A DNA stretch of 64,000 bases from Liopterus haemorrhoidalis (lineage: Eukaryota; Arthropoda; Insecta; Coleoptera; Dytiscidae), in NCBI GenBank assembly GCA_963971575.1, contig OZ020618.1:43972509-44036508 (forward strand), given 5' to 3'. This document shows positions 43,880-56,039 of the stretch, piece after piece. Every line of letters starts with the position of its first letter. Position 1 is the stretch's first letter. The notes beneath the pieces were generated by a model. The model was not told the DNA's origin. It did no database searches and worked only from the letters and a program-made list of their open reading frames with translations. The translations under genes were made by a program, and so were the position numbers.

Positions 43880-44164
43880 GAATTGCGAAGCGTTACGACG
43901 TCGAAATTGGTCTCAAACAAAAGCTAACGTTGAGATATGTCGATTTAAGACATAGGAAGTGAAATCGAATATAATGTTGGTTGTTTCTCCGTTTCTCTTT
44001 CTTTCTGCTTCTCTTATGTCAATTCCACACCTCCAAAAGTATTCTTTTCTTGTCTCTCCCCATGCCGACAATTTGCCTTTTTGTTCTTCCTTCATTCTTT
44101 CTTCCCAGCATTTCCTTATTATTTTCCTATTCTCTTCCCTTCTGACTTTCTTCATATATTTCAC
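43880..44164 (-). pseudogene. Non-LTR retrotransposon C-terminal fragment, distal half
   Basis: The minus-strand frame 44164-43913 reads RREENRKIIRKCWEERMKEE and SAWGETRKEYFWRCGIDIRE. Such charged CWEE...ERxEYFxRxG segments occur at the end of long insect non-LTR polymerase proteins. It is joined in concept to the fragment at 45270-45370, from which it is separated by the inserted Tc1-containing block. Truncated at both ends. Confidence 0.6.
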
Positions 44165-44167
44165 TGA

Positions 44168-45124
44168 TTAATTAATAATTAATCTATTAATTTATTATTA
44201 ATCGATAATTTTATTTTATTTTCAAGAAATTACTTAGTTGTATTGTTGAAACAGTGGTCGGTAAGATGACTTTGCTCTCTTCTTTTCAATAAAGTCCCTA
44301 GATTACTAGGCCTTCAGAACACTCGTTTTCGCCCATCTGGAGAATTAAACTGACCCGCTACCCATTTCTGCCTAATATACTGCTATAGTTTGCGTCCAGT
44401 CAGTTCAAATGCTCTCTAGCGAAACGTAATCTTCTAACTCGATAATTTGCGAGAAAAGCCTGGTAAGTTACAGGTCTTCTGGGTGCAAGCCCTTGTTTCC
44501 TCAGTCGTCTTTGGACAATTCCTGATGAAATTGCTAAATTCCTTGTGGCTCGGGGATACTGTTCGCTGATGACGCTTTATAGTGTAATTAATAGTGTTTT
44601 TGGTTACATCCAAAACATCAGCGATATTCTAATACTACTGTCATCTTCATATAATGGTGCAGCTCGTACGTTTTCCGGCCCCAATTTAATTTGATTGCAC
44701 AAAAAAAGACTTGCAGAAGTTTATAAATCTCTAAAATGGGTAACTAATGGCAAAAATTTATTTTAACAATAAATTATTTGTATTAAAATTTACGTACTTA
44801 ATATGCAATATCAATATTATACAGTCTTCGTTCAAACGGTCATTATTTATTGTTACAGCCTGTTTGTAAAAAAAAATAAATGTTTATGCAGACATTGTAT
44901 TACCTTCCATTAATTATATTTTCCTAATAAAACGGTTAAATGATTTTATATCAGCCTTTAAAATACAACTGTCCCATTTTTTTGCCGGCGAGTGAACATG
45001 TTACATTTTTTATTTCATAATCGATTAATCGATTATTTTTTACCAATTTAATCAAAAATCGATTATAACATTTCGATTAATCAAATGATCAATTAATCGA
45101 TTGTTTAATTTTTATTGCCATCTC
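44168..45124 (-). mobile_element. Tc1-like element, copy 2, inverted
   Basis: Matches 37963-39017 in reverse. The right end GGCAATAAAAATT...GAGATGGC, read inverted, is intact next to TA (45125-45126). The other terminus is truncated at about 44168. Confidence 0.8.
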
Positions 45125-45269
45125 TAGTGTGTATAGTGTTTTGTTTCAGAGTTTTGTATTTGTTTAAAAAAAAAAAATGCACGCATTTACTATTAAAATG
45201 GCAGATAAAGATTTTGTTAGGGCTCAGAGTGACAATTTATCTAACATTGATGCTTTTCTTCCTTCTTCC

Positions 45270-45370
45270 TAAGCTTCGGCACCCACTCTCAGCTTTTCCC
45301 TATTCATTTTCTCTCCAGATTATATCCTGGTGACGTTCTGTCTACCCCCAATGTCCATCTCATATAGCCC
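45270..45370 (-). pseudogene. Non-LTR retrotransposon C-terminal fragment, proximal half
   Basis: The minus-strand residues FQEGYMRWTLGVDRTSPGY, then NLERK and a stop, match the IQERYLRWVLGVDRxTPGY motif found shortly after the reverse transcriptase of several insect non-LTR elements. Upstream in the same frame (45702-45380) I recognise nothing. The fragment continues as the one at 43880-44164. Confidence 0.62.
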
Positions 45371-45776
45371 TCTTGAAAATGTAATATATAAAATGACAAA
45401 AATAAGTTATAGAAAACTAGAAATTCATTTAAAATGTGTTTACTAATTTTTTTCTTGATCACATGAATTTTTATTAAAAATAAAATACTATTTAATATTT
45501 TTAGATAATATTTTCTGGCAGCAATATATCCGAAACACCTTAATAGCTTTAAAAAACTTAGATTTGATATTTTGCCAACTTTAGAACAATGCTCTCTTGC
45601 CAGCTGACAAGTATTACAACATTTTCCTATTAGATTTTTTTTAGTTATATAAAGTACAAACTGTAACATTGGATCATAAGTCAGGAGCCAATTGGCACTC
45701 ACTCTGACATTTTTAATTGTAAATTTTCTTACTCAATGTGGACATAAAATAAGTGAATCTCCGGAAAAGAAGAGAA

Positions 45777-46327
45777 ATATCTATAATATAATACGCCAAC
45801 GTGTGTCCCTGCGTAGGTGCGTGCTATGACGTCAAAAACAAATTTGAAGCGAGATTCCGAAATGTAACGAAATATTCCGAAGCTCACCGAAGTGTATATT
45901 GACATATAACACGTGATAATTATAGTTGTAAATTGATGTGTTTACACAAAAATAATATAAATTAAAATTATTAGTAGCAGAAATATAATTATTTAAAAAA
46001 AAAAATTGGTTTTGATGAAAGTATGTAAGAAAAATGTGACTTTCTTTTCTTTATTATTATTTTTTCAATGCTTTATTATTTTTTTATTTCTACGATTAAC
46101 GTTTTAAATTTTCAAAAATGTAAATATAATGCAATGAGTAAAACATGCTTTGGTAAAAATGAATAGTTTTTACCAAAAATTACCAGACGAGTTTGGTCAT
46201 TCATATCAGCGCCAATAGGTGACAACTTATTTGTGTAAATTTAAAATTGGTTCGAAATATTTAAAATATTTTGGTAAAAATTACAAATTGATACATTCAA
46301 TAGTTTGCACCTTTGAAATTGTAAGTC
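45777..46327 (-). repeat. Long dispersed repeat R1, copy 3, inverted and partial
   Basis: Reverse homologue of 41745-42265, beginning ATAATACGCCAACGTGTGTC and ending with TTCAATAGTTTGCACCTTTG. Lies about 3.5 kb from its partner, so the two can pair as a large hairpin. Confidence 0.75.
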
Positions 46328-47424
46328 ATACTGCTCAAAAATCTGTTGTTTTTGATGTGATTATAGAAAAAAAAAATTGTCTTAGACATCCGGCATTCTG
46401 TTGACTTCTTAAACTTATTAAATACCTACAAAATCCTGAAATGTGTGAAAATTCACACTTCACATCAATTTTTGAATAAAATGTGAATATATTTTATTTT
46501 TATAGAGGTGTTTTCTAATATTAATTATTAAATAATTAATTGATTTATTACGCTATTTCTAATTCTCTCTCTTCTTGTAACTAGTTACCATTTGTTTGAA
46601 TGCCTGAAAGAAAACATGTTTAATCATAAGAAATTCAAAACAATTTTTACATTATCCGCCACTATAACAGATAAGTAACTAGCTAATGTAGGTGCGTTAT
46701 TCTTTTTAAAACAAAATGGGATATTGTTTATTACAGAATGGTTTATTACTATTTGAACATTAATTATAATAAAAATGTACTATGACGTCAGAGTTGGATA
46801 GTAAATTTATTTAAAATTTTTATTAACAATTGTTTTATTGTTTAAATGTAATAAATTGTCTAATTATAATTTATTTAATAGTTCTAAAATGTGTAGGAAT
46901 GTTTGATACAGCTTTCGATTTATAGGTAAAATTACATTGTTTTGTTTTACTTATCAAATTTATGGCTATGGGTGAGTAGGTATTTAAAAAACAAATTCAT
47001 TATAAATTATCCCACGTTTCGTAGTAAAAGAAATAAAAAACTGAAAATATTAAAATGGATTGCAAAAGTTTTCGGTACCGTTAAAAACGGGTAAAAATTC
47101 TCTTTAGATTGATACTTTTACGAAGCTTGTAAGTTAATATGGGGAACAGCAATCGCAAAAAATGTAGATTTCAATGTTATTCTCCTGTGTTCCAAGGTAA
47201 AAGTTGTCACTCGGTATAGAAGTTAAAAATTGATCGCCGGAGCGCTGGGATGTTAAATTTATTTCCCTATATATGGCATAGGTTATTCCAAACGTTTAAG
47301 CCGGCGATGTACAACACGCGGGCCGCATGTCGAAGTTTGAAGTTCATATTGAAGTTTTTCTTCGGCCCTTCTTAAATGTTTAAAATGTTTCTTGTTAAAA
47401 CTTAATTTTTACTTAATTTTTAAT
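46328..47424. other. No gene seen
   Basis: A TACCTACAAAATCCTGAAAT...GTGAAAATTCACACTTCACA stretch (46418-46475) is a short copy of dispersed repeat S1. GCGATGTACAACACGCGGGC near 47304 looks like a hAT-type left end. The rest is unremarkable AT-rich sequence. Confidence 0.45.
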
Positions 47425-49435
47425 ACACCTATCCCCGATTTACACGGAAGATAGGTTCCTCAGAAACCGTGTAAATTGAAATCGAGGATTTTGATACGTA
47501 AAACCGTAAATCGAAAAATAAGTAAAATGTGCATAATTAAGGGCCAGTTGCACCGCTAACACTTAAACTTTAAGTATAACTTAAAACTGTTAAGTGACGT
47601 TTATTCCATTGCACCGCTGTTTAAGTAGAACTTATTTTGTGTTAAGTGAAACCTAAATTAAGCCCTAGATGAGGTTGGGCTTATTATTTAAGTGAAACTC
47701 AAATGTCATATGTTGACAGTTATTGAAAATATAAGTACATATTAACATTTTTAATTATAAGAATGGATGGTGAAGTAATTGTGGACGATGAACAAGATAT
47801 TTTAAAAATATATTTAGGTTTTATCGTAAAAAGTGTATGAAGGACAAAATTATATGTAATAATGGATGAACATTTCAAAAATATTTCGATAAATTATTAT
47901 ACTGTGTGCCAGTTATTAGAAAAATTTGATTGAAAAATTTAAATGACAGCTACACGAAAATCTGTGGGCATCATCTACAGAAACTAAATGCTAATATAAT
48001 TAACCTCGAAATAATTTTATTTAATATTAACATCTATGTATTTAAATTCATGTTGTTGTTGAAAATAAAATTATTTAGAACCAATAGCAAGACTTAATTT
48101 TTGATGTTTATGCATTGTACTAGTATTAGGTATTTGTAATAATAAATAATTTCTTATTACGTTTTATAATTGACGTTTTCACTCTTGCCTGAGGAAGCCA
48201 TATATACTAGGGCCGACTTTGGTGAGTAGGTATGGGCTATTCCATACCTTTACGCGGAACTAACTGGAATTTACATTTTTGAAAATTGTCATAAGCTCTC
48301 TTTTTAAGGTTTGATGAGGGCTTTTGATAAACAAAATGATCAAAAGCCTCATTTAAACGGTAAAAGTTACTAGAATTGAAAATCTATTTCCACTTAAATG
48401 AAAGAAACAAGTTATATTGTATTTCGATTATATTTAAAGTTATTTATAGTTTACTTTTATTCATATTTATTTATATTTGCATACATATTTCAATTTTAGA
48501 GTTTCACCGATTTAAGAAATTTTTAATACTTTACGATTTTACTCTACTTTTTGTCATCCAACAACCGTAGCTGACTATTATTTACCACGTTAAATGTTAA
48601 AATTAGAATTTGGTAAAAACAAGTGACAGTTATTCTTGATAAAAACGTTACATATTTAAATTATTCCGTGTTTCACAACCTTAAACCATTCCTTAATAAA
48701 GCGCTCCTCAAAAGTAGTCGGTGCAATGCATTTATTTTTTAAGTGTCACTTAAATTTAAGTTACACTTTGTAAAGTGTTAGATTTATTACAAAGCGGTGC
48801 AACTGGCCCTCAGTCATTTATTTCAATATAAGATCCTTAAAAAAATTAACAAAAAATTTAATTACTGTCATCAGTTTGATTATTAATCTTTTCTTCCTGA
48901 TTGGTATGAGGTCACTTTCATCACTCGATAGTACTTGATGCGATTCTGGTACGATGGTTGATAAATTAGGGACAATTTCAGATCGGCGAGACTGGGCAAT
49001 GAAATCCGTAATTAAAAATTGTGTTTGATTTTTGGTTCAATCTTTATAGATCTCCTCATATCGGGTTAAATATATATTAATATCTCGCTGGAATCGGAGA
49101 GCTGGTTCAACATTCGGGTCATTTTGTAGAAAATGATTACCCAATTTTCGCCCAAATGAGGACTTACATTTGGGCGGATGACTTTTGCTATAAATGCAAC
49201 TGGTTTGGACTCAATTTTTAGAGCACATGAACAGAAAGATTTATTGTGCATACAAAATGTGGAATCTCCATTTTATATTTGATACCAGTGTTACGAAAAG
49301 AATGGAATTAAAAAATGTAGAAATAAGTATGCAGCCAAAATATTCACTTTTACCAATTATTTGAAAACGTTATTTTAAAACCTGTGTAAAAGCAAAATCG
49401 TGTAAAAAAAGTACGGTGTAAATCGGGGGATAAGT
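47425..49435. mobile_element. Element with TATCCCCGATTTACACGG ends
   Basis: Inverted ends TATCCCCGATTTACACGG and CGGTGTAAATCGGGGGATA, 2.0 kb. They look like pogo/Tigger-type termini, but no transposase is recognised. A nested element (47541-48810) accounts for more than half of it. Confidence 0.62.
47541..48810. mobile_element. Harbinger-type element with GGGCCAGTTGCACCGCT ends
   Basis: Ends GGGCCAGTTGCACCGCTAAC and AAAGCGGTGCAACTGGCCC, with 3-bp flanks TAA/TCA. Subterminal AACACTTAAACTTTAAG words are mirrored at the other side. A short frame starting MDGEVIVDDEQDILKIY (47763) is the only coding hint. A further MITE sits at 48235-48405. Confidence 0.72.
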
Positions 49436-49798
49436 TTACTTCCTTTTGAGACGACCCTGGTACATTTTTCATGAATTCAAAACATTGACCAAATTTGCGG
49501 CGCTCTAGCGACTTTTATTTATTCTTCTTTAATTCAGTATGGATATATATTTTTTAAATTTTGCAATGAAACAGAGATATTTGTAAAAAAAAAAAAACAT
49601 TTATCTGTATGTTTTTCGAGGTTTTTTCGAAGTTTGGGCAAAAAATTTTAGTCGCGAAATATGGCATCGAAAACATCTCCTCAAGATTATTAATCACACC
49701 AAATTCCTAAAACTCCCGCAAAACTTCCTTTCGGGAACTACGTATAGGCGTTGACTGAATAATAACCTAAAATATATATTTTTTTCAACGTTATAGGC

Positions 49799-50886
49799 CA
49801 GGGGTCGGCAACCTTTCGGTAACAAAGAGCCAAATCTATATTGAAAAAAAAAAAAATATCATGGAAGAGCCGCTAAAAAATATATGCTATATTTAAGAAA
49901 AAAACATAAAAATTGTTTATTTGTTTTAAAATAATCAAGTATTACAATAAATTAATATTTACTTATACATTTAGTTTGCGATACCTATTGCACTTGCCAG
50001 TATATTACAATATAATATTTTTTTTAAGCGATTGCTCCTGTATAGTGTTCGTTAAGACTTCAATATATGGTGAATATTCAGTAATCTTGAACTGAAGACA
50101 GCACTCTAGTTTCAGGTCAGTAAGATTACTTCTTAACTGACTCTTTATTGATTTCATAGGTGAAAAGACTTGCTCATAGTAATATGTGGATCCGAAAATT
50201 GTCAGTAGTCCAAAAGCATAATTTTTTAAATGAATGAACGATTCTGGAAGACGGTTCGAAGCTTCGAAAATAATTTCATCTACATTTTGAAGATTGTGAA
50301 TTTCAATTTCACTTATGATGGGAAGATAAAATGCACTTTTCTCTTTCTAAACTTTCCAGTTCAGATTTAAGTTTCAAGAATATATTATTCCGTAAATCTT
50401 TGGATTTCTAATCCAATAATTGAAGTTCAAATTGTGCCTGATTAGTCAATAGGAATGGTGATAAATGTAATTGCTGCATATCTGCTTCAATTGGTTTTGT
50501 CAAAAAAGCTAGTGTAGCTTTATATTTTCAAAACTCTTTAAATCTTTCTCCAAAAGCTTCTTGCATGTTAACAATAGTTTGTGCAAAAAAATTGCATTAA
50601 TAACGTTGTTATTGTCCTTATGTTTTTGAAAATTAATAAAATGTAAAAATGTTTCTGCACGTATGTATATCATTCATCAGAAATTACTTCTTCTAAAAGG
50701 GAATATGCAGCAACTCGGGGAATTACCGGGCGTGAATTGCACCGTAAAACATCCTGAACAATACAAAACCTGTATAGTAGAGGCAGAAAGTTGAAAATTA
50801 AAAAATTTATTATATTAAAATAAAAACCAGCCAATTTTCAAAGAGCCACAATATTTTCTAAAAGAGCCGCATGTTGCCGACCCCTG
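49799..50886 (-). mobile_element. hAT element with CAGGGGTCGGCAACCTTT ends
   Basis: Right end ATGTTGCCGACCCCTG. TSD TTATAGGC/GTATAGGC (7 of 8). 1,088 bp with a decayed minus-strand transposase: fragments FLTKPIEADMQQLHLSPFLL, QAQFELQLLD and RIPRVAAYSLLEE recall GTF2IRD2/ZBED5-type hAT proteins. N-terminal finger and dimerisation tail are not recognisable. Its right end abuts another MITE (50887-51070). Confidence 0.8.
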
Positions 50887-51713
50887 GTATAGGCTATGCC
50901 AAACGTTTAAGCGGAACTAACTGGAATTTTCATTACTGTAAATTGTCATGAGCTCTCCTTTTAAGGTTTGAAGAGGTCTTTTGCTCAACAAAATGTTCAA
51001 AAGCCTTACTTAAACGGTAAAAGTTACTATAATTTAAAAACTAGTTCTGCTTAAACCAAAGAAACAGTTCCTGGACTAATAGGCGTTATGAAACTATTGC
51101 ATTTTAAATAAATGTTAGTTATGAATGGCAAATATAAATATTTTTTAATGACATGTATTTTGTTTTAGGTATGTTTTCCCCAAAATGCATATAAATCTAA
51201 GGCATTTATTTGAATAACATATAAAATGGTTGTTCTGCGCAAACGGGTGTTTATTAAAAGGTGATGTGTATATACTAAAAAATTTACAATGTTTTTGATG
51301 TCTTCTGCTCATAAATTGCATGTTATTTATTTATTTTTTTGTCTTTTATTTTGCATGATGCTACTTACAGATTTTAATTACTAAACTAAGTTTAAAACTT
51401 GAGATTTAAACTTTTTGCTCAGCATTTTAATTGAAAAATTACAAACAGTTACTCCTACAATCATTTACAAAGAACATTGCAATCTGTCAAATTCAGCAGT
51501 ACTGTGCTTGGATTGTAGTTATGACATTACTTCTAAAATAAATTTCTGTTTAATTTAAATTTTTAACGTTTTTATACAGTTTTTATTGCATTTATTGAAG
51601 AATCATGAACAAGAAAAGGTAGGAAACAACATTATAAACAATTAAAATCAATATTGACGTTATTTATTTTGACAGTAGTGACAAAATGTAACTTATTATG
51701 TCATCATCTAGAA

Positions 51714-52945
51714 CAGCGATTCTCAACCGAAAATGTACCACGGACCAGTAAAATATTTAATTTTCTACCTCGGACCACAAAAAATAAATGTACTACAGGC
51801 TATTCTAGACGATTAGGCGGAACTAACTGGACTTTTTATTTTTGTAAGTTGTCATTAGTAAAGTCACTAGATTACAGTCTGTTTCAAACGGTTAGGCGGA
51901 ACTAGATTTTGCAATCTAGTTACTTTCATCTTTTAAATCGTGCTTTTCAGCCGTTTTGTTTAAGCTTTGTAAATCATACTCACAATAAATATTTTTTGGT
52001 TAAGGTTAATATCATTTTAAAATGTCATTTTCTTTATATTTTGTTTTTTCGTGTCATTCTTAATACAAATTTCCCATTTATTTATTTTTTTGTCATTATA
52101 TATGTAAAAAAAATAATTTAATTTTGACATACGGCATTCGTTTCCATGGTTTCATTGTTGAAATTTTAAATTTTGACATTCCAACGTGAAAAATGAAATA
52201 ACCCAAGCAAGGTCCCTTCTCGTGACAACCTAAAAGAACGAAATTCCCATTTAGTTCCGCCTAACCGTTTGGAACAGACTTTATATAAAGTAGCGCAACG
52301 GCGGCCATACTGGGGCTAAAAATGTCGTCAACACAAATGATTTTCAATGATTCCAACAGTATAAAAATAAAAAACTAGTACTACCAATAATTTTTATTTT
52401 AAACATTGTAATCACGATTTTTTTAATCAAATATGCACTATAATAAAATTGTGGTACAATTTCAATTAGTTTTTTTATTTTTATTAAATAAAATGGATAT
52501 AATATATAAATTTAAATGAAATTAACCTTAAATATTCCAACCGCTGACAAAGGAGGTTATTAAATGCGAGAAAGAGAGATGTGACATCGCAGATGCAAAC
52601 TTAACAACATAAAAATTGCTGCTTTAATTTGCTTAATAGGGGAACCAGTGTTGCCAATCAAACCCTGGGGTCTGTCGGCTTCTTCAAAGGCTTTATATAG
52701 TGACTTTAGTTTCTCCTTACAAAAGTGAAAAGCTATTATAATAAACAAATTTATTGTATATGTATACTTTACATATATATAATATCTCAGTAATAAAAAA
52801 TCACTGAAAAATTAATAAAAATCAAAAAAATGAACAAAAGATCATAAAAAAATTAACAAAAAATCTCAAAAATAATAAATTATAAGCCTTGGCGGACCAC
52901 AAAAGGACCACCAGTAGTCCGTGGACCACCCGTTGAGAAACACTG
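51714..52945. mobile_element. hAT MITE H1 swollen by nested insertions
   Basis: Left end CAGCGATTCTCAACCGAAAA, right end CCACCCGTTGAGAAACACTG. TSD ATCTAGAA/TTCTAGAA (7 of 8). It contains a TA-target MITE beginning near 51796 and inside it a full M1 copy (51875-52281). Confidence 0.82.
51875..52281. mobile_element. MITE M1, complete inverted copy
   Basis: CAGTCTGTTTCAAACGGTTA...TAACCGTTTGGAACAGACTT between TA dinucleotides, in reverse orientation to the copy at 28718. Confidence 0.88.
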
Positions 52946-53449
52946 TTCTAGAACAATGGTATCCAATTTTTTCCTATAGTGGGGCCATATTTGCGGATTA
53001 GTGACAGAGATTTCAAATTACAGTTATCTGGGTAAAACTTTACTTAACAACCTCAACCTCCATTTTTTTGTCCAAGCACAGTAGTTTTTATTGGCTCTCA
53101 CGTTAAGAATAAGACGGAGTCTAATTTAGAATAATTTTGAAACTTAATTCAATTCGTTATGCCGAGTTTACATTGGTAGAGTAAAAGAGCTAGTAACTAG
53201 AGCAAGAAACTAGTTACTGTCCCTGTGTAAACAGTTGACAATGTGGCTAGTAGAGCTTCTAGTAGTTGGGCTAGGATAGCAACTCGTCGACGTATTTACT
53301 AGCTACTATCTTTTCCCCCACTACTCAAAATTGATTCACTTCAAATTGGCAGCAAACGGTAACCTGTCATAACAAATAGAAAAAAAAAAAAAAACATATC
53401 AGGTAAGTTATAATTTATTTACATAAATTGCGTAACATTGATTTATTAA

Positions 53450-53887
53450 TTCATGATTTCTGAAATCATCTGTGAAATAGCTGCCTTTAATACACGAAAA
53501 ATATGTTGTAGACTACGATAACTATTTCCTGTGGCTAGGAAATAAAGCGTTAATTCCAATTTTATTCTTGCTGGGATCGCATCCCTCTTTAGTGTTGTAT
53601 TAATGGACTAACTAAATTTAATAGCCTATTAAAATCATCTGGTGTCATTCTTAAACACAGTTTGTACTCTTTTTTTGACCTTCCACAGCTAATTCACAAA
53701 ATAGAAGGATTGATGCGCCATGGGTAGCTCTTCTATCAATCAATTTTTTTACCCATTTTCGTTTAGGCTTACATTCTGTACCGATTTCTTCAATAAGACA
53801 ATCAGTTATTTCCTCCACAAGAAATGATAATACAAAATACCATTTTTTAATGGCATCACGCCGGCGATGATGTATATTCATATTCAT
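53450..53887 (-). pseudogene. Harbinger transposase (HARBI1-like) N-terminal half, frameshifted
   Basis: Minus strand from 53887: an Arg-rich start (HHRRRDAIKKWYFVLSFLVE), then KPKRKWVKKLIDRRATHGAS, which matches the RxxWVxxxxxRRxxxGxxxxLxxEL signature. Further on come MTPDDFNRLL and, after frameshifts, RDAIPARIKLELTLYFLATG, then NSYRSLQHIFRVLKAAIS. That is the helix-turn-helix-like region preceding the DDE nuclease of HARBI1 proteins. The catalytic domain itself is missing. The surrounding element (about 53156-54100) has TTTACATTGGTAGAGTAA-type words near its left edge; I could not fix its termini with confidence. Confidence 0.78.
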
Positions 53888-54128
53888 AAATTATTTTTGC
53901 AAAAAGATAATTGCACAACAAAATCACAGTGAAGATGTCAAATGTGTTTTGACACTTTACTATCTAGAAAATAAGATATTATGCCAATTGTGTACAAACA
54001 CCTACTATCCCGAAAATAAGATAGTAGAGTAAGAACTACAAGTTACAGGTTGTTAAATAAAGTTGAGCTGTTATTGGCTTTTTGTGTTTACTAACCGCAT
54101 GAGTTATGGAATATTGTTGATTTTTTTG

Positions 54129-55247
54129 AGTTATCTGTTTCTTTGGTTTAAGCGGAAGTAAATTTTGAAATCTAATAACTAGACTTACCATAATATTTTT
54201 TTCTCAAAACCGGGACAATTTTGAGATTTTGATCAAAACAGAAAGTAGCGCATTTTATGCTAAGTACTTGTGTTTGAAAAGGTTAAATAACGGAATGGTT
54301 ACCAAAAAACAAAAATTACGAAGTAATAATTTTTAACCCTTACGTTACGATGTCCTTTGATTGCGGTGTGGGGTACAAATGTACCCCATTTTTATTTTAT
54401 CGTAAATAAATAATTTATTAATAATTTGTATTCAGGTTTACTATGGAATATATTAAAGATGTTTTTTAGCTGAAATTACAATATTTTCAATTGCAATTTT
54501 TTCATACGTCCAACATTCATAAAATCCTGTTTCATAGTAACCAACTAAATTTCTAGCAAAGCATAGTATACGCCCAACCTAATACGTCCATCCTGTCCGA
54601 TGTACAGATTCATACTGCACCGGGTGTTTAGGCGTAGCTGCTTTGCAAAAATTCAGGGAATTCACCCGAGTTGACTCCGCCCTTTACTTAAAAATAACGA
54701 ATAAAATTCATGAAAAATAAATTAATTAATATTAGGTGTTTAAAATAAAAAATTAAAAAAATATTTACCTACATTGTTTCATAAGTAGGTAAATAAAGTA
54801 TTTATGGTATTTACAAAACTCAAGAACGATTATTTTATTCAAATTTTGTGGGGTACATTTTAAATAGCACCGCTCCGTAAGAGTTAATTACTGTTAATTA
54901 AACATAACTTATTATTTAAAAGTTTTAAATATTTATCACTAGCGTGATATTTCTTTAAAAATTCTTTGTTACTTTTAATAAGTTGCCTAATCGCCATTTT
55001 CTCAGGCTGCACTTTTTATACTACGTTTATATTAGAAACTTTTTAACTTTACCAAATATCCGAGACAAAATGACAAACTGGCCGGGACGTCGGGACCATA
55101 CCTTCAAACCTACTAATAACTATTTAATGAAGCTTGTGACAATTTTGTTTAACAAAAACCTCATTCAGTCACTAAAAGTAAGCTCATAATAAGTTAAGAC
55201 AATAAAAATGTCGATTAATTCCGCTTAAAGATTTGGAACAGACTTTA
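54129..55247. mobile_element. TA-target MITE split by a piggyBac-type MITE
   Basis: Left TCTGTTTCTTTGGTTTAAGCGG, right TTCCGCTTAAAGATTTGGAACAGACT. The interior shares words with 48235-48405. Interrupted at 54337-54883. Confidence 0.65.
54337..54883. mobile_element. piggyBac-type MITE with TTAA target
   Basis: CCCTTACGTTACGATGTCC at the left and GCACCGCTCCGTAAGAG at the right (imperfect inverted), with TTAA on both sides (54333-54336, 54884-54887). Subterminal GTGGGGTACA words are mirrored. 547 bp, non-coding. Confidence 0.8.
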
Positions 55248-55583
55248 GTTGTGTTTTTAATTCTTCTTCTTCTTATTGGATTCGTCGCTGATTGATTAAT
55301 GATAGCGTTTATATTGTAAAACATTTATTAATTATTTTTATATATTTTCTTTTTTTTTGTAATTTTTCATTTTATTAATTGTTAGTCAATCACTTTTCTT
55401 TTCTTGTTTTATTTATACTTTGTTTGTTTTTTTTTTTTATATATTGTTTTTTATTTACACTTATTTAAATTTTGTATATTGTATGTTAATTTATAAATGT
55501 ATAGTCCGTACCAAACTAATTTTGAAGATCGCAATAAAATAATAAAAGTTAGGGAACTCATAAAATTACAATAGTGAAATAAC

Positions 55584-55980
55584 TATAGTCTATCTCAGAA
55601 AGACTGATAGTAATAAAATTTATTATTTGTAAAAAGTTATTGTTTTTTCACACAGAAGCGGCACACAAAATATGAATAGTTCGAAACGAAATATTGTTAA
55701 AAACAACCGAGTGTGCAGCACATCTTATATGGGAATACGAACTACGGTTAAACACAATAGATCATAAAAAACCCTTACCCTAAAATTTTAAGGAAAAATA
55801 TGATGACAGGCATGCGTTTAATTATATGATAAATATGGTCATAGGCGTGGGTTTAATAAAATGATAAATAGTAATATAGAAATACACAAAACCAATTTAA
55901 ACGTGTTTAAAATGTGCACGCCACTGGTAACTGCCTGCTAAAAAGATTTATTACTATCAGTCTTTCTGAGATAGTCTATA
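55584..55980. mobile_element. MITE with 34-bp perfect inverted repeats
   Basis: TATAGTCTATCTCAGAAAGA continuing to AATAAA at the left; the exact complement ends the element. 397 bp. The right arm can fold back on the left. Non-coding. Confidence 0.88.
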
Positions 55981-56039
55981 GGTGTGTTAACCCATAGCCG
56001 TAGGGATTAGTTTTTCACATTACGCATCTTACTTAAAGG

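Noticed and set aside
45380..45702. Minus-strand ORF upstream of the LINE fragment (MSANWLLTYDPML...)
   Set aside because: Hydrophobic, AT-driven composition; only the last 25 residues are recognisable (non-LTR tail), so I annotate only those.
51909..52121. Recurring 60-73-residue ORF (MQSSYFHRLNRAF...) in several places
   Set aside because: Present in each copy of MITE M1 (11999, 28870, 39492, 51909) with frame-breaking differences; a by-product of the element.
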